Source: Paguma larvata
Lineage: Eukaryota > Chordata > Mammalia > Carnivora > Viverridae
Assembly: GCA_030068075.1 (NCBI GenBank)
Contig: CM057825.1
Location: 83,467,123-83,531,122, forward strand
Length of the DNA stretch: 64,000 bases
Direction of reading: 5' to 3'
Below the pieces are notes generated by a model, which had not been told where the DNA came from, ran no database searches, and worked only from the letters and a program-made list of their open reading frames with translations. The position numbers and the translations under genes were made by a program. Every line of letters begins with the position of its first letter. The first letter of the stretch is position 1. This document shows positions 11,604 to 22,149 of this stretch, in pieces.

Positions 11604-13404
11604 CACTTATTAATTACGAGGCACTTGCACTTGGGAATTTTATCATGGAAAAAGTTCTATGAACTCTGTTGTGGAATTCACTACAAAAATGTTGAAGATA
11701 TTCTTACTTCATCGCAGAGAGCCATCTCTCTGCAAACTCAGGAGAATATGTTCTCAGGACTCAGCGTGAGGAATCATAGAGCATCTTCCAATTGTCTTCA
11801 AAACATTTTAGATGCTATTAGTCTCGAAACTGAGCTTATTTCTCTCTTTGAATTGGCTGCTAGCAAGTTCAGAATCAAATCTGGACCCGCCACAAAAAAA
11901 TATATAATAACCTCAGAATTATATTTTATATGGTGAACTTTACCCAGTTCCATCTTATTTTTCTACTTTTTATTTCCTTTTGCCACTTACGTTTTTTATC
12001 TTGTCAATGCGTTATTGGAAATGATACTAGGTGACTCATTTTGAAGCAAATTTATTACAAATAATTATTACAAATAAATGTTTTATAGGATAAACCCAAA
12101 TGAATTTGATTTTCCCTGACACAAAAGTGAGAAAGAAGACGTTCCAAATATTAACTTACCTGTTCTTAATGAGTGGGGATAAGCAAATATTAATGGTATA
12201 CCATAAGACATTTATAAGCTAAGTTGAATCTTCCTGTAATACTGAAGTTTGAGGGAAACCTTTGAAGCAAAGTTTCTGAAAACTTCTGTATGCCTATAAT
12301 GAATGAAAAAGAGAAACCCAGGGGATTAACACGATCACTTGCTTTAGGTATCTGAAAGATGGAAGAGACATTGTACTCTCAGAGACCAGATCAGTATCAA
12401 GAGCTGTAGAATATCACAAGACGGAGTGAGAAGAACGAATAATTCAAGACGATCAACATAGGGAATGACTGCCCCATTCTCAACTCCCATTATTAGAAGT
12501 GTTCAAGCTAGAGCATATCATAAGCCAGGGATCTGAAATAATGAACCTCAGCATTGGTAAGAATTTGGCTTAAAGAACCATATTTCCTTCCATCTAATTC
12601 CAAAAGCCTAAGATCAATGATTCTAAGGTTTATTTTTAATAAAAACATACTGCCATCATTTTATTATAATTAGACCCATTTAAACAATTCCAAAATGTAT
12701 AATGATGTCACATTTAGAAAAGAGTTGGATGTAGTCACCAGCTGTACACCAAAACTTCCTTTCTACAATCTTAATGAATAACACAGCCACGAAACATAGA
12801 ATTTGGATAAGCAGGCTATATATCATCCCACTAATTTTAAAAAGAAACAACTGAATTTTAGCAAGAAAAAAATTGTTCAGTGACCTGCACCAAGTCTATA
12901 GCACAAGCAGAATTAGAAATCGCCAGTCCTGAGATTGCAGCAGAGATGTAGCCACGCTACCTTCCAAAGAATCAGAAAATCGTGACCACCATTACCCAAC
13001 CACTCAACTCAGAACATATGTGACTTCTCCTTACGCAATATCTAGACATCCAGTTTCCAAATCCGGTCACTGAAAGGCACAGGGTAACCTTGTGGCTCTT
13101 GGGCTGATGATTATGAATGTGGCTCCAGGGTCTCGTGACTTTCTGATCACATCCCTGCACCTTGGCCATTGTCATAACTTAATGTTTCTCCTACTCACAC
13201 GCCAGTGAGCCCAATTTCCATAGAGCAGGATGACAGGACTTACCTGGGCATCTCCCCATAAATGTGTCTACTGTGCTGTGCTGCCCTTCGATTCCTGGGT
13301 TTTCTTTCAAATGCATGGGTACCCAGTTTAGCAGATGAGATCAATATTCCTTATTCCCTTTCCCTGATGGAAAACAAACTACTGCCACGAAAGCTGAGTA
13401 GTCC
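11604..13404. other. Unassigned non-coding sequence
   Basis: A 130-codon ORF at 11544-11936 starts within the LTR and has no recognisable domain. A faint antisense MIR-like patch may lie at 12880-12950. An imperfect tandem of 'attattacaaata' occurs at about 12052-12077. Confidence 0.5.
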
Positions 13405-13520
13405 CTCCATGTTATTTCTGGCTTTACCAGTGACATGCTCTGTGACTTTATCCAAGTCACTCATTCCTTCTATGGACGGGGTCCTTCAGTGGTAAAACGG
13501 AGGTAGTTAGTTTTACCAGA
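13405..13520 (+). repeat. MIR SINE fragment
   Basis: It matches the MIR core: 'ctggctttaccagtgacatgctctgtgactttatccaagtcactcattcc', then a 'gtaaaacggaggta' segment equivalent to 'gtaaaatggggata'. Diverged and without TSD. Confidence 0.75.
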
Positions 13521-14739
13521 TCATATTCAGGAAACACTAAAGTCTGCACAGGAAAGTTCCTATGGACAAAGAAAAGTATTATCATTATTGTTGTTTTTCA
13601 CTACCATAGCTGCAGAACTTGAAGACTTGAGGTCTCCTTGAGGATTTCACTGTGGCCTCCAGAATCTGAGATTTAATTTTAGAAGAATTAAATTTCCAGT
13701 CTGCTTTACGGGGGTAACTGTGAGAACGTATGCTGACAGGCTGTTGTCTTCGGAGGCAAAATCCAGACACGCTAAGACAATGCCACAGCTTGAACAGGGG
13801 TGACCCTTTCCCATTCATCTTAATGGAGTGTTAAACTTGAAGCCTAATTAGGTCCACTTAAATGCCAACATTATTATACTTTTCTCTGCTTATCTTCATA
13901 CCAGAAACAATCAACTAATGCACTCATTTAGTCTGAGTGCGTGCAACGATCACATCCAGACACCCTGTCATTTTGATAGCCTCCTTTGCAGTCATAAAAG
14001 TACAAGTTTTAAACTTGCACTTGGTTGTTTTTAATTATCCACATAATTAGATTACTTTCTATTACCTTGAAATTTTAGAGGTGAGATTGTATACACATAT
14101 ATATGATGTTGGTAAGGCAGTGGGGTCTGATCACTATTCTCATAATGAGAAGCTGGTATCAAACTTGCTCCCAGGATAACAAACTGAGATGTGTTAAATG
14201 AAAGATCCCATCCCTGCCCTTCAGAGAAGGTTTACAGCTTCATGGTTTATCCTTTCCGTATGTGCCTGAGCTTTCTACATTCCCTTTCTGATTCATCATT
14301 GCTGTGTGGACTCTATTTTAATGATTAATTCCTATAACAAACCTTGGAAGAAACAGAATTTAAAATACATACGTAAATCCACACTTGCCTGTTTTGTACC
14401 TAGGAGGATCTAGATCTAGGCCCTTAATTCAAGGTCTTGACTACGTTATAAAATATCTCGTAAAAGTGTATTTATTTACTCATGGCTGTAAGGAGATTAG
14501 TCTGTTTTTCTTTGATGGTCTCTGCGCCAAGATGGTGTACAAGAAAATTTTTAAAATTCGTCATCCGGGCTTAAAGATAAAGACATCAATGTGTGTCTTT
14601 GATATAGGACAAATTTCTTACCACTCTGCCCACACACTCCCCCACCTAAGGCCATCCTTCACGGACCCTAAGCATCCGAATGTCAAAGAATTACGAGGCT
14701 TGGAGGAATATTTTCCTCAGGTGTCTGTAACAGACATTG

Positions 14740-15125
14740 CTAGTGCCCACCTTCATTTCCCAACCACCCCTAGACATATAGAAAACTGTTTCTTAGCCCC
14801 TTTTACAGTTGAGTGGGACTATGACTAATTTTGGACAGTGGGTTGGGATGTGGAGGTCACTTTGAGGAGGAAATACTTAAGAGCCAATGCATAATCCCTC
14901 ATGTTCTCTTTCCCTGCTTAGACAAACCCTAAAGCCCCGTGTTGGGAGAAAAGTGTCATGAGATGGAAACAGCCCAGAATGCTTGGTTTCCACACGGAAG
15001 ACCCCTGGAGAAATGCCTGGGCCAGTAGAAGGTTTGCATGACTGAAAATAATACTTTTTTGGTTAACTGTTGGGATTTTAATGTTGTTTGTTGCTACAAT
15101 ATTACCTAGCCTATCTGGTCCAAAA
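14740..15125 (+). mobile_element. Ancient MaLR/MLT1-like LTR (diverged)
   Basis: Landmarks in order are 'cccttttacagttgagtgggactatgacta', 'ttggacagtgggttgggatgtgga', 'ttaactgttgggattttaatgttgtttgttgctacaatattacctagccta'. The last resembles the common LTR ending 'aagccactgagattttgggttgtttgttac...catagccta'. Subfamily and exact ends are uncertain. The 147-codon ORF at 14385-14828 runs into it, which argues against that ORF being a gene. Confidence 0.5.
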
Positions 15126-15703
15126 CAATTTGTCAGAATTAATTTCCAAGCCAAATCTCACGAGACACACTCTCATATGTAACTGTCATCGCTACCTTTT
15201 TCTAGCTCCAAATACAAGAGAGTGAACAAATGAAGTTTCAAAAGTCACTCCAGTTCACTGATCTCCAACTTCCCTCCTCGTGGTTCATTCCCTTGCGTTT
15301 TATACTTTGATCTTGAAAGAAGTGAATTAAATCACATCATAGACCACTCTTTTCCACCGAGAAAGAAACTTGGGAAACAATGGTCCCTCACAATGCCCAG
15401 GGCATTTTCCAAAAACAGAAATTAGGCTTCCAAAACCAAGCTGGAGTCAAAGAGGGTTAGGGAAAAAACTCTTAGGTAAAACCCTAAAATTCAGGTTTGC
15501 ATTATCCAACGAGGCACCAGTATAAATGCCCACTAGCTGGCTACAGAAATAAGGCACTATCCAGAGAGAGCCATTGGAGAGGACTGGAAAAACAGAAGTT
15601 GTACAGAATCTTGGGGTCTATGTTAATAAAAATATCAAATTATATCTGAATTAAGCTAAGCAGTATTTTTCTAGAACCTTTTAAATAGTACTTGCAAACA
15701 CCC
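15126..15703. other. Unassigned non-coding sequence
   Basis: No gene or named repeat is visible between the LTR-like segment and the SINE target site. Confidence 0.5.
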
Positions 15704-15720
15704 AAACTTTTAAAACAATT

Positions 15721-15947
15721 GGGGCACCGAGGTGGCTCAATTGGTTGAGTGTCTGACTTCAGTTCAGGGCATGATCTTGCAGTTTGTGAGTTCGAGTCCC
15801 GCTTAGGCTCTGTGCTGACAGCTCAGAGCCTGGAGCATGCTTCTGATTCTGTGTCTCCCTCTCTCTCTGACCTCCCCCATTCACACTTGGTGTGTCTCTC
15901 TGTCTCTCTCTCTCTCTCTCTCAAAAATAAATGAATATTAAAAAATT
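15721..15947 (+). mobile_element. CAN-SINE (SINEC) with target-site duplication
   Basis: The head is 'ggggcaccgaggtggctcaatt', with an A-box-like GTGGCTCA and a B-box-like GTTCGAGTCCC. The feliform body 'ctctgtgctgacagctcagagcctgga', a (TC)n stretch and an 'aaaaataaatgaatatt' tail follow. It is flanked by a 17-bp duplication: AAACTTTTAAAACAATT (15704-15720) and AAACTTATAAAACTATT (15948-15964), differing at two positions. Insertion was therefore L1-mediated and full length. Confidence 0.96.
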
Positions 15948-16369
15948 AAACTTATAAAACTATTGCTCTGAAAATTTTGAAGGCAAATAACTAATTTTTA
16001 CTTTGACAGGAATGTGTTTATATATTCATGTAAAATCAGATCATGTGGTCCTTAATACTTTCTGACTTCAGAAGAAGTTTATTTCCTACTCACAGACTCA
16101 GTCATGCAAACTCCCAAACTGATCCCTAGAGAGTAAGGAGCTCCAGTGGAAGAAGGAAAGTGAGTCTTAGGCAGCCCTAGTAAAGAAAGGAGAATGTGTG
16201 AGTGTGTGAGATGCAGATAAAGGGAAAGGCTACTGCTAGCAAAACCTGGGCGAGCCGCAAGGTTAGGAAGCCCTAACCTGTGAGTTAACTAACAATAAGG
16301 ATCTGCTTGGCCCACACAGAAGATCACAAGCCAGGAAGACCATGTGCAAAGTGGAAGACGTACTTACGT

Positions 16370-16498
16370 GGGAGTTCTTTGGGGCTGGGAAAGCAACTTA
16401 GCTCTATGATGTTAGATAAGTCAGTCTTTCCTTCAGGTAGAATAAAAATACCTACCTCACAGGGTTAGTACATCAATTAAAATTTGAATGAGATTGTG
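16370..16498 (+). repeat. MIR SINE, 5' part (interrupted)
   Basis: It reads along the MIR consensus: 'ctctatgatgttagataagtcagtctttccttcaggtagaataaaaatacctacctcacagggtta'. It ends at the target site of the SINE that follows, and the MIR resumes at 16695-16728. Confidence 0.75.
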
Positions 16499-16505
16499 CA
16501 AGTAA

Positions 16506-16694
16506 GAGTGCCTGAGTGGCTCACTCGGTTAAGCAGTCGACTCTTGATTTTGGCTCAGGCCATGATCTCAGGGTTCGTGAGTTCATCCCCCCGTGAGACT
16601 CTGCTCTGACAGTACAGAGCCTGCTTGGGATTCTCTCTCTCCCTCTCTCTTTGCCCTTCTCCCCCCAAAATAAATAAATAAACATTTTTTTAAA
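16506..16694 (+). mobile_element. CAN-SINE (SINEC) inserted within a MIR
   Basis: The tRNA-like head has 'gtggctcactcggttaagcagtcgactcttgattttggctcagg'. A short body, CT-rich stretch and '(aaat)n' tail follow. Target duplication: AGATTGTGCAAGTAA (16491-16505) and AGACTGTGCATGTAA (16695-16709), two mismatches. Confidence 0.95.
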
Positions 16695-16787
16695 AGACTG
16701 TGCATGTAATATTCCTAGTACACTAACTTTATAATGAGTTTTCAATTAATATTAACTCTATAATGAGATTTGCATGCTATATAATAT

Positions 16788-16972
16788 TTTTTTATTTTTA
16801 AGAACTTTCTTTGAAGAAGGGAGAAGCAGAGGGAGAGAAAGAGAGAATCTCAAGCAGCCTCTACCCTGAAAGTGTAGCCCATTGAGGGCTCCATTTTGTG
16901 ACCATGAGATTGTGACCTGAGCCAAAATTGAGAGTTGGACACTTAACCAACTGAGCCACCCAGGCGCCTCAT
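16788..16972 (-). mobile_element. CAN-SINE (SINEC), antisense
   Basis: The minus strand reads 'gaggcgcctgggtggctcagttggttaagtgtccaactctc'. 'ttttggctcaggtcacaatctcatggt', a CT-rich segment and an A-rich tail follow. Target duplication is not clear. It lies under 100 bp from the preceding SINE, in opposite orientation. Confidence 0.93.
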
Positions 16973-16975
16973 GAG

Positions 16976-17032
16976 TTTTTAATTTTTTATTGAGGTACAA
17001 TTGACATATATATTTAACTTACAGAGCTAAAA
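16976..17032 (-). repeat. Possible antisense L1 fragment
   Basis: The wording 'ttttttattgaggtacaattgacatat' is typical of the antisense 3' end of mammalian L1s. Only about 50 bp is recognisable. Confidence 0.4.
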
Positions 17033-17378
17033 CCATGCCTCCATAGCCAACAATAATAATAGTATTATAGGTAAGTCCCCTCAATAATTAGGTTTCTCTG
17101 AGTGAAAAGGGAGACACAATTCTGACATTTCCTCATTTGATCTCAATACCTAAGTGGCTCTCATAGTGTGAACATTCCCCAGGGCCATATGAGTGATATA
17201 ATGGGATTTTGGTGAAAAAATTTCACCATTTGGAATCTTATCCCTAAACACTGCATAAGGTACAACTCTACTGTAGTCAGGAATCCTTGTATTGCAATTT
17301 GTAAAGGATGACTCACAGTTTGCTAAGCGTAATTTTTATTTGTTCCCTCTTCCACCATGCAAAACAACACGATGTTGC

Positions 17379-17572
17379 AAAGAATTTAGCACTGGGATCA
17401 GCAGAACTGAGTTCAAATTTTAGCTTCACCATTAACTAGTTCTGATGCAAAAGCAAGTCCTGAACCTCTTTGAACTACCATTTCCCCATTGATAAATTGG
17501 GAAAACTTCAAAGGAATGTAGTGAGGATTAAATCAAATAACACATGCAATGTGCCTAGCATAATACCAGCAA
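17379..17572 (+). repeat. MIR SINE
   Basis: A long, well preserved MIR: 'gagttcaaattttagcttcaccattaactagtt', 'tcctgaacctctttgaactaccatttccccattgataaattggg', 'gtgaggattaaatcaaataacacatgcaatgtgcctagcata'. Confidence 0.85.
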
Positions 17573-17829
17573 AAATATGAACTCTCTTCTCAGCCGATAA
17601 GCCCCATAGAGAGTTATCAGAACATTGTATTATTTGTGTGCATCTCTCTCTCACTAGATTGGGGGTTTCCTGAAGACAGAGGCTAGAATGTTTTGTACTT
17701 TGTACTCGACACATCTAGAAGGACAGAGTCAGAACTTCAGTTACGGTAGAAAGAGAAACAAAGCGTGATTATTGGTTTCTGAGGACAAGTGAAATAAACA
17801 CAACTATATTATCTCCCAGAAGCTTGAAA

Positions 17830-18450
17830 AACCCATCTATAAGCATTATCTCTACTCACTCCCCTCAACTTCTCTCCTCTGTGTATACCAAAGGTATCCA
17901 TTCCTACCATGCAGATCCTGCTTTGGCCAAAGTCCCCACTGACCTCCTCTGTATTCTCTCCCTCAAACTCTCCGCATTATTCATCACAGTTGACTGCTTT
18001 TCCTTGAAACACTTTTTTCTCTTGGCTTCTGTGGTTTCAGAGTAAAACCATACCCTATGGCTTTACTCTGTTCGGTCTCCTTGGCTGTCTCTTCCTCTTA
18101 AAAAAAAAGGGTAGGGTTCTAAACTTTGTAGTGCTCAGCACCTCCCTGGTCCTCTTCTCTATCTGCATGCTTTCGCTGGTGAGCTCATCCATTCATTCAT
18201 TGGATAGCCAGCACCACCCAGATGCTAACAAATCCCATGTCTTTATTTCTAGCCCTGATCATTTCCCAGAAATCCAAACTTATATAACCAACTGTTTCTT
18301 GAGGTCTCCACTTGTATGCCATATGAATCTTTCAAAACTCACACACATAAAAGAGAAAGTGTGGTTCCCTCTGCCCATTTCCAATGGACTCGTGCCCCAA
18401 GAATCTCCATCTTGGTAAATAACACTATTCTCCCTGGACACTGAAACAAT
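17830..18450 (+). mobile_element. LINE-2, first segment (ORF2 reverse-transcriptase region, decayed)
   Basis: It follows the L2 ORF2 3' half in order: 'cactgacctcctctg', 'catcacagttgactgcttttccttgaaacac', 'cttggcttctgtgg', 'tggtcctcttctctatctgcatg', 'gagctcatcc', 'tagccctgatcatttcccagaaatccaaac', 'caactgtttcttgaggtctccacttg'. Stops and indels abound, so it is not coding. It is interrupted by a MER5A at about 18451 and resumes after it. Confidence 0.85.
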
Positions 18451-18585
18451 TCTCAAAGCTTAATATGCATATGAATCACCTGGGAGTCTTCTAATTCTGT
18501 AGGTGTAAGTTATATGATTCTGCCTTTATAATAAGTTACGAATGATATGCTGCTACTGGTCCTCAAATCACATTACTGAACAGCA
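18451..18585 (+). mobile_element. MER5A (hAT-Charlie non-autonomous DNA transposon) nested in L2
   Basis: The segment 'attctcaaagcttaatatgcatatgaatcacctggga' matches the MER5A start. The later 'tgctgctactggtcctcaaatcacatta' matches its end. The L2 resumes with 'aaccttggaggtaacccttgg' immediately after. The expected 8-bp duplication could not be resolved. Confidence 0.8.
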
Positions 18586-19465
18586 AGAACCTTGGAGGTA
18601 ACCCTTGGTGCCTCTGTTTCCCTAACGCACATTCCCTACACATGTTCAATCGGTAATGCTTAATCAACCAGATTTCTTCAGAATCTATTTTCCAACTCAC
18701 AGCACCTAGTCAGTACCACCATCATCTGTCTCCTGGACTATGGACACAGATTCCCAACCAGTCCATTTCCACTTGGTCCCCTGCCCTGTAGGATGTTCCG
18801 TCGACTGCAGCCTTAAAATACCAATCACCTCAGATCACAACAAGCCAATTTTTTTTCCTATAACACCTACAATCAAATCCTTTCAATGACATTAGAGTGG
18901 CCCCTGCCTGTCCTTCAATTTTACTTGACATCCCTCACACTATGTCCCGGCCACAGTGCTCTTTCATTCCTTAAATTTGCCAAACTCACTCCCACCTTGA
19001 GGTGTTTACACTAACTGCACTAGCACTGCACTGCTTGAAAGGCTCTTTGCCCTTGACCTTTCACAAGGTTGGCTCCTTCTTGTCATTCAAATCACGGCTT
19101 AAATGTCATCCAGAGTGACCTTCCCAAACATCCAATCCAAAATAGCCACTCTGTAACCCGTCTCTTGATATCAAATCACTGTTTTATTTCTCTGCACCTT
19201 ACATATGGTAAGTGATATTTTTCTGGATTATTTATTTGTTCATGTTCTGTCTCTGTTCCTTCCTCCTTCCCTCAGTCTCAATCAACTCTCACTCTCTCGC
19301 TTTCTCTTCCTCTCTCCGACTCCTCCCACCCACACTAAGAGGTAAGCCTGCCAAAAGCAGAAAGTATGTCTATCTTGTTACCAGTTGTGATCCCCGCATC
19401 CAGGTCAGTTCCTGGAATGTAGTAGGCACTCAGCCACCACTTGATGTATGATTGCGGGAGTAAAT
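18586..19465 (+). mobile_element. LINE-2, second segment through 3' end
   Basis: It continues the same L2: 'accaccatcatctgtctcctggactatgg', 'aatcctttcaatgac', 'ctcactcccaccttgagg', 'aatcacggcttaaatgtcatccagagtgaccttccc', 'ggaatgtagtaggcactcagccacc'. With the first segment it makes about 1.5 kb of L2, the longest ancient element in the window. Confidence 0.85.
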
Positions 19466-19964
19466 AAGCCACTGGATGAAAAGTTCTGGAGTCTACTGCA
19501 GAGCAAGAGGGGACACGCAGCTGCCTGGCTTCTGGGCCTTCAACTTTGTCCTACAAGATCCTTCTTAATTTCTTCTCTGAGTCCACTCAATTCCACATGG
19601 TATACTTAAAACTGAAGATAATCATCTGGGGGTGAGGGGGTAGGCTGTCATCATTTTTGCCATCAAAGGACCTTGGGTTTCATAGTCTCTACCACAAAGA
19701 CCAGACTTCAGTTCATTTCAAAATAAGTCAGCGAGGTTCTCAAATAAAAGGAGCAGTCCCTCTGAGCATGGACTTCATTTCCATGACTCTCCACTGGTCA
19801 CTTTCAAAAGCTTTACTTAACTCCACACCCATTCGTTATTTATCACTTGAGGGGTGGCAGGGGCTGGGGGTTGGGACGGAGCTTACTCATAGTGATCTGA
19901 ATATGTATTTTGATAGGATTATTATAACATATATGCATGGAAACAAGGCAATTCTGATGGATCA
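19466..19964. other. Unassigned non-coding sequence
   Basis: A 110-codon ORF (19657-19989) spans this stretch and ends in the MER5A. It has no recognisable domain and is judged incidental. Confidence 0.5.
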
Positions 19965-20145
19965 CAAAGTGTGGTTCTCTAGCCAGTAGTATCTCTCTTA
20001 CCTGGGAACTTGTTAAAAATGCAAGTCCTCAGGCTCTGCCCCTGACTTTCTGAACAGAAACTCTGGGAAGAGGGCAAGCAATCTGTGTTTTACAGGTTTT
20101 CCAGATGATTCTGATGCACGCTAAAATTTGAGAGCTACCAACCTA
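19965..20145 (-). mobile_element. MER5A DNA transposon (antisense)
   Basis: It reads as the complement of MER5A almost end to end: 'cacaaagtgtggttctctagcc', 'tacctgggaacttgttaaaaatgcaa', 'gaacagaaactctgggaag', 'gcaatctgtgttttacaggttttccagatgattctgatgcacgctaaaatttgagagc'. Confidence 0.9.
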
Positions 20146-20222
20146 GCTCTCAACCATTCACATATTCCACCATGAATTTCCATTGCTCAGGAAAGTTGGT
20201 GATCTCAAGAATACTTAGCCTA

Positions 20223-20518
20223 CCCCTTGCTTCTTGCAGCCCCACGCTCTCCTGTGCCAAGCCTCACAAAACTGATGAAATCAAGGACTTTCTGCCCAAA
20301 GCCAGAAGGAGTGCCAAATCTGTCGAGATCAAGAAAAATAAGGATAACGTGAAGTCTAAAGTTCAATGCAGCAGATGCTTTTTTATCTTGGTCATCACAG
20401 ACAAAGAGAAGACAGAGAAACTGAAGCGGTCTCTGCCCCCGGGGTTGGCAATGAAGGAGCTGAAATGACCTCTAGCACACTGAGTTCACTGTATAAAACT
20501 TTAAAGATTCAAAAAAAA
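20223..20518 (+). pseudogene. RPL38: Processed pseudogene of ribosomal protein L38
   Basis: The segment 20259-20468 translates to a near full-length copy of the 60S protein eL38: KxDEIKDF, then [20 protein letters not shown] and SLPPGLA-KELK, followed by a stop. The parent is a small cytosolic large-subunit protein of 70 residues; this copy encodes 69 codons because one codon was lost in the ARRKDAKS region. The initiator ATG has become AAG (20259-20261), so the natural start is destroyed, although the frame has no internal stop. Several substitutions hit conserved positions, including the segment after CSR. Retrocopy hallmarks are no introns, an A-run at 20511-20520 and a 16-bp duplication AAGAATACTTAG(C/T)CTA at 20207-20222 and 20519-20534 (one mismatch). 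An upstream in-frame ATG at 20172 lies in host flank before the insertion, so the 98-codon ORF is a chance fusion. Confidence 0.95.
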
Positions 20519-20811
20519 AAGAATACTTAGTCTAGGCATTGTATAATATCCAAAAGAGTGACTCAGACCTGCCCAAGTGGAGTATTAGCAAGCAGATACT
20601 CAGGAATGCTTGAGTGACCTAAGTTTATCCAAGAAATGGGACTCAACCAAACTTCTTCACTCAGCTTCCTTTTACCTTTCTTATTCTCTGTTGTTCACTC
20701 CAATTTAGCTGATACCACTCCAGTGAGACCACTGGTTTTTGGTATCCAAGGAAAGACCTAACACTTGACTCTTAAACTAACTGTGTTTTAAACTGCTGGG
20801 TAGCAGTCCTG

Positions 20812-20850
<39 letters not shown>
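20812..20850. repeat. (CA)n microsatellite
   Basis: About 19 uninterrupted CA units. Likely length-polymorphic. Confidence 0.97.
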
Positions 20851-20853
<3 letters not shown>

Positions 20854-21774
20854 CACCTATTCAGTTGTTAAAAGAAATTCCAAGTGTGCAGTCATATCTG
20901 AACTATATGTCTGTCACCCAGTTGTTCAATGAACCAAATCTCAGCAACCTCAGCCTGTATTCAGTTCAGGCAGATTTGATATTCTTAGCATCACAACCAC
21001 AGCATCTACCTGCTTTCAGTTTTGATCCTAGAAATATTTCTGTGTCAGCCATCATCAGTTTCAAGATGAGAACTTACATAAGTTAGTAGTGAGTGCATTA
21101 GTTAAAAAGAAAAAAAAACCTAGTACTTGTGTGCATTGATTCCCAGGGTTGGTGGGTTATATGCATCAAATCACTGCGGATCCGTGTTTCATTAAAACAA
21201 TAGCAGATATTGTAGGTTGCTTTGTAGGTCATGGTTTGCATGAATTGCTCTAGTCACATGTAGAGACAAAGCCCTTTTCTCTACTACCCACCCCTAGTTT
21301 ATTTGTTGATTCCTATTAAATTTCTCAGTTGTCAAAAAGAGAAGACATTAGCATTATGACTGCAATCATAAACTAAGGGTGATGTTATCACAGAAGTTTG
21401 AGATGAAGAAGGTAGAGGACACTCCAGGAAATTTGAATAAACAATTTGGTCACCACTCGGTTATATGTGGGGATTGTACAACTAAGAAAAATGTTAGTGA
21501 AAAGTGAGAACAATGTTGGAAAGGTGTTACTTAGATTACCCTAACATGTTCTAGAATATCATTCATTCTTATATGGATTTTTATCTTCTTAGCAATCATA
21601 TCATTTTCCCTGTGTTGCAAAAAAATGAAACATACTGATCTCATTCCTCAATGTCTATATTATGAACAGACTCTACTTTCCTTCACATATGACCATAATT
21701 GTAATACCATTTCACAATTACAGCAGGCTTGATTACTGAAACACCTTTATATGTTTACAGTACATTGTTAATTT
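20851..21774. other. Unassigned non-coding sequence
   Basis: No gene or named repeat is visible. Confidence 0.5.
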
Positions 21775-21935
21775 TAATAATTATTATGAGCCTATGAGGA
21801 GAACGAAACAAAGACTATTCACCCCATTCGAAATATCAACATCTGAGAGTCGGAGATGTTAAATTTCATCAAGACCACATAACTAACCACGTGGAGCTGA
21901 AGTGAATTCCAGTTCTAGTGCTTTTTCTATTATAT
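21775..21935 (-). repeat. MIR SINE fragment (antisense, diverged)
   Basis: The order 'ttattatgagcctatgaggagaac', 'gagagtcggagatgttaaatttcatcaagaccacataac', 'gtggagctgaagtgaattccagttctagtgc' follows the complement of MIR. Confidence 0.6.
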
Positions 21936-22149
21936 TATACACACTTGACTGCTATTCCCAGATATCCTACAGGGAGGTAGAAGAAATATTTGTTCGATAA
22001 TTTAATGTTGCTTTACTCCATTCTGATCACAGACTTTTTTAGCCATAATGACAAATGCTGTTTTAGAAACTACTCACTGACTGATAGGAGATACCGCCTT
22101 CTGAAGACCCAGACCCGTCCCCGACTTCGCAGTGTTTCTTACCATGCTC

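Noticed and set aside
14385..14828. 147-codon ORF as a gene
   Set aside because: It runs into a MaLR-like LTR, has no recognisable domain and no upstream promoter or splice context.
20172..20468. Functional RPL38 gene
   Set aside because: Initiator codon lost, one codon deleted, several substitutions at conserved positions, A-tail and target duplication: a processed pseudogene.
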